From Actinoplanes liguriensis (GTDB lineage: Bacteria; Actinomycetota; Actinomycetes; Mycobacteriales; Micromonosporaceae), in the NCBI GenBank assembly GCA_000715855.1, contig KL571207.1:98888-104823 (forward strand): a DNA stretch of 5,936 nucleotides, written 5' to 3'. Below are positions 4,767 to 5,936 of the stretch, piece after piece (within the stretch, counting starts at the first letter, position 1; the number at the start of each line of letters is the position of its first letter). The position numbers were made by a program, and so were the translations under genes. The notes below the pieces were generated by a model that was not told the DNA's origin, ran no database searches, and worked only from the letters and a program-made list of their open reading frames with translations.

Positions 4767-5738
4767 ATGAGCGCGCGAGCCCTCACCATTCTCGCCGCAG
4801 CCATCACCGCGATCGTCGTACTCTGCCTCGGCGGGACAGCGGCCCTGACCGGAACCGCCCTCGGCGCGTGCCCGACGACGTCGACCGCCACCACGTTCGA
4901 CGCGGAGCAGCGCGCCAACGCCGCTCTCATCGCCCGCGTCGGTGCGCAGCAGCAGATTGCCTCCCGTGGTCAGGTGATCGCCGTCGCGACCGCGATCCAG
5001 GAATCCGGGCTGCGCAATCTCGCCGGGGGAGACCGCGACTCCATCGGCCTGTTCCAGCAGCGCCCGAGTCAGGGCTGGGGCACACCCGCCCAACTGCGCG
5101 ACCCGACCTACGCGGCCACCGCGTTCTATCGGCACTTGGTGACCGTCGCGAACTGGCAGACCCGCCCGTTGACCGACGTGGCCCAAGCCGTTCAGCGGAG
5201 CGCTTACCCGGACGCGTACGCGAAATGGGAACCCGCGGCCACCGCCCTGGTCGGTGCGTGCGCCCAGGGCCCGTGGGTCAAGCCTGTCGACGGCCACCTC
5301 GGCTCCGGGTTCCGTACGCCCGAACGCCCCGGCCACGACGGCGTCGACCTGATCGCCGCTCGGGGCACCCCGATCCACGCCGCTGCTGCCGGCACGGTCA
5401 TCACGGTCAGATGCAACGCCCACCGCCCCAACGGCACCCCGTACTCCTGCGACATCGACGGCGACCCCGTCACGGTCCTCGGCTGCGGCTGGTATGCCGA
5501 GATCCTGCATGCCGATGACACCGTGACCCGCTACTGCCACATGGGACGCCGCCCAGTGGTGACGGTGGGGGAGCGGGTCACCACAGGCCAGCTCATCGGC
5601 GTGGTCGGCAGCAGCGGCCACTCCTCCGGCCCACACCTACACCTGGAGACCCACTCGGCCCGCCCCGCCACCGAGGCGAACGCGGTCGAGCCCACGGCCT
5701 TTTTTCGTGCCCGAGGCGTGGACCTGACCGCAGGCTGA
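4767..5738 (+). CDS. Secreted/membrane-anchored lytic transglycosylase-like and M23 peptidase protein
   Basis: This 323-residue bifunctional peptidoglycan hydrolase has three parts. A hydrophobic N-terminus (about 5-30) is a signal or anchor; ALGAC (31-35) resembles a lipobox, but the hydrophobic stretch is long for one. Residues ~45-165 form a transglycosylase-like domain with candidate catalytic Glu79 in AIQESGLRN and GLFQQRPSQGWG (94-105), which cuts glycan strands. Residues ~170-315 form an M23 (LytM) peptidase, a zinc enzyme cleaving stem-peptide cross-links, with H190-x3-D194, His258 in YCHM, and H290-L-H292. Both active sites look complete. Cys217/228 and 240/257 could form disulfides outside the cell. 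Such two-enzyme proteins are common in actinobacterial conjugation clusters, but a plain cell-wall remodelling role is also possible. The start at ATG 4767 has a weak ribosome site and overlaps a preceding six-codon frame; TTG 4755 would add four residues. Confidence 0.88.
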   Translation: MSARALTILAAAITAIVVLCLGGTAALTGTALGACPTTSTATTFDAEQRANAALIARVGAQQQIASRGQVIAVATAIQESGLRNLAGGDRDSIGLFQQRPSQGWGTPAQLRDPTYAATAFYRHLVTVANWQTRPLTDVAQAVQRSAYPDAYAKWEPAATALVGACAQGPWVKPVDGHLGSGFRTPERPGHDGVDLIAARGTPIHAAAAGTVITVRCNAHRPNGTPYSCDIDGDPVTVLGCGWYAEILHADDTVTRYCHMGRRPVVTVGERVTTGQLIGVVGSSGHSSGPHLHLETHSARPATEANAVEPTAFFRARGVDLTAG

Positions 5739-5840
5739 TATTCGGTGCAGCGATCCGTGTTAAAAGGGGACTTTTACCCCCATATGGCGCATCTGGCACA
5801 CTATTTCCCTTTAGTACCAGGCTCACACTGGAGCGCGTGT
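5739..5840. other. Intergenic region between convergent genes, with small palindromes
   Basis: This 102-nt stretch is less GC-rich than the rest. It holds TAAAAG-GGGA-CTTTTA (5761-5776), a 6-bp inverted repeat whose GGGG can alternatively pair with the CCCC at 5777-5780. It also holds an imperfect hairpin with arms CTGG+ACTA (5793-5803) and TAGT+CCAG (5812-5820). Position between two converging genes suggests transcription termination from both sides, but neither element has a convincing T-tract. No promoter or attachment site could be recognised. Confidence 0.35.
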
Positions 5841-5936
5841 CTACAGCATCTGCGTGTAGTGCGGCGGCACGGCGTTTTGGCTGGTGGTGACCGTGGTGAG
5901 GCCGGTTCCGCTGCCGCCGTTGGTTCCTCGGCTGAC
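5841..5936 (-). CDS. C-terminal end of a convergent minus-strand gene (partial)
   Basis: On the minus strand a frame is open from the window edge to a TAG at 5843-5841. It encodes 31 residues: VSRGTNGGSGTGLTTV, then TTSQNAVPPHYTQML. By hand count 27 of its 31 codons end in G or C, the pattern of the neighbouring genes, while the plus-strand frame in the same register shows no such bias. The Gly/Ser/Thr-rich stretch looks like a flexible C-terminal tail. The family cannot be recognised, and the start lies outside the window. The gene converges on the hydrolase and so ends the plus-strand run. Confidence 0.55.
   Translation of the reverse strand, partial: VSRGTNGGSGTGLTTVTTSQNAVPPHYTQML

Noticed and set aside
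3979..4770. Plus-strand open frame of 263 codons overlapping DUF4192 copy 2
   Set aside because: It is Arg/Pro-rich out-of-frame translation of a gene whose correct frame is shown by alignment to copy 1.
4734..5636. Minus-strand open frame of 300 codons opposite the hydrolase gene
   Set aside because: The plus strand encodes intact M23 and transglycosylase motifs. The antisense product is a compositional by-product.
5700..5712. T-run (about 5699-5705) as a terminator signal
   Set aside because: It is inside the hydrolase gene, encoding the Phe-Phe of TAFFRAR, with no preceding GC hairpin at the right distance.

Overview
The window is high-GC DNA with strongly G/C-ending codons, typical of an actinomycete. 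DUF4192 proteins and a lytic-transglycosylase/M23 cell-wall hydrolase fit that too. The genus cannot be fixed from the sequence. The gene content (small conserved proteins of unknown function, a GGDEF protein, a conjugation-type peptidoglycan hydrolase) suggests an accessory region such as an integrative/conjugative element, plasmid or prophage-like island. No integrase, relaxase, replication gene or att site is visible, so this is inference.

Layout. Positions 1-52 probably hold the 3' end of an upstream plus-strand gene. A plus-strand run follows: a class II glutamine-amidotransferase-like protein with a cysteine-rich tail (40-750); a DUF4192 protein (855-1787); a 'MGYTHYW' conserved protein (1864-2385); a small cysteine-motif protein (2388-2909); a two-TM GGDEF protein (2906-3547); a second DUF4192 gene with an apparent one-base insertion near its start (3649-4582); a 28-codon mini-ORF (4667-4753); and a secreted or membrane-anchored lytic transglycosylase/M23 peptidase (4767-5738). 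The last ~96 bases encode the C-terminus of a convergent minus-strand gene. All plus-strand genes are closely spaced and could be one operon. 1864-3547 is a tight three-gene block: a 2-nt gap, then an ATGA overlap.

The least ordinary feature is non-coding. Each gene start that is not tightly coupled to the gene before it (855, 1864, 3649, 4667) is preceded by a strong inverted repeat and then a pyrimidine tract that can pair with the Shine-Dalgarno sequence. The leaders of the two DUF4192 genes share a 16-bp stem, supported by one compensatory and several pairing-preserving changes, plus an alternative hairpin that excludes it. The hairpins after the two DUF4192 genes also resemble each other. 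The duplicated unit therefore looks like a cassette: leader, DUF4192 gene, trailing hairpin. Once the extra base is removed, the two DUF4192 proteins are both exactly 310 residues and align without a gap (about 55% identity by hand count).

How the genes work together is not established. The hydrolase could open peptidoglycan for DNA transfer. The GGDEF protein could make a cyclic dinucleotide at the membrane. The amidotransferase-like protein could modify a small molecule or macromolecule. The remaining families have no function I can assign.
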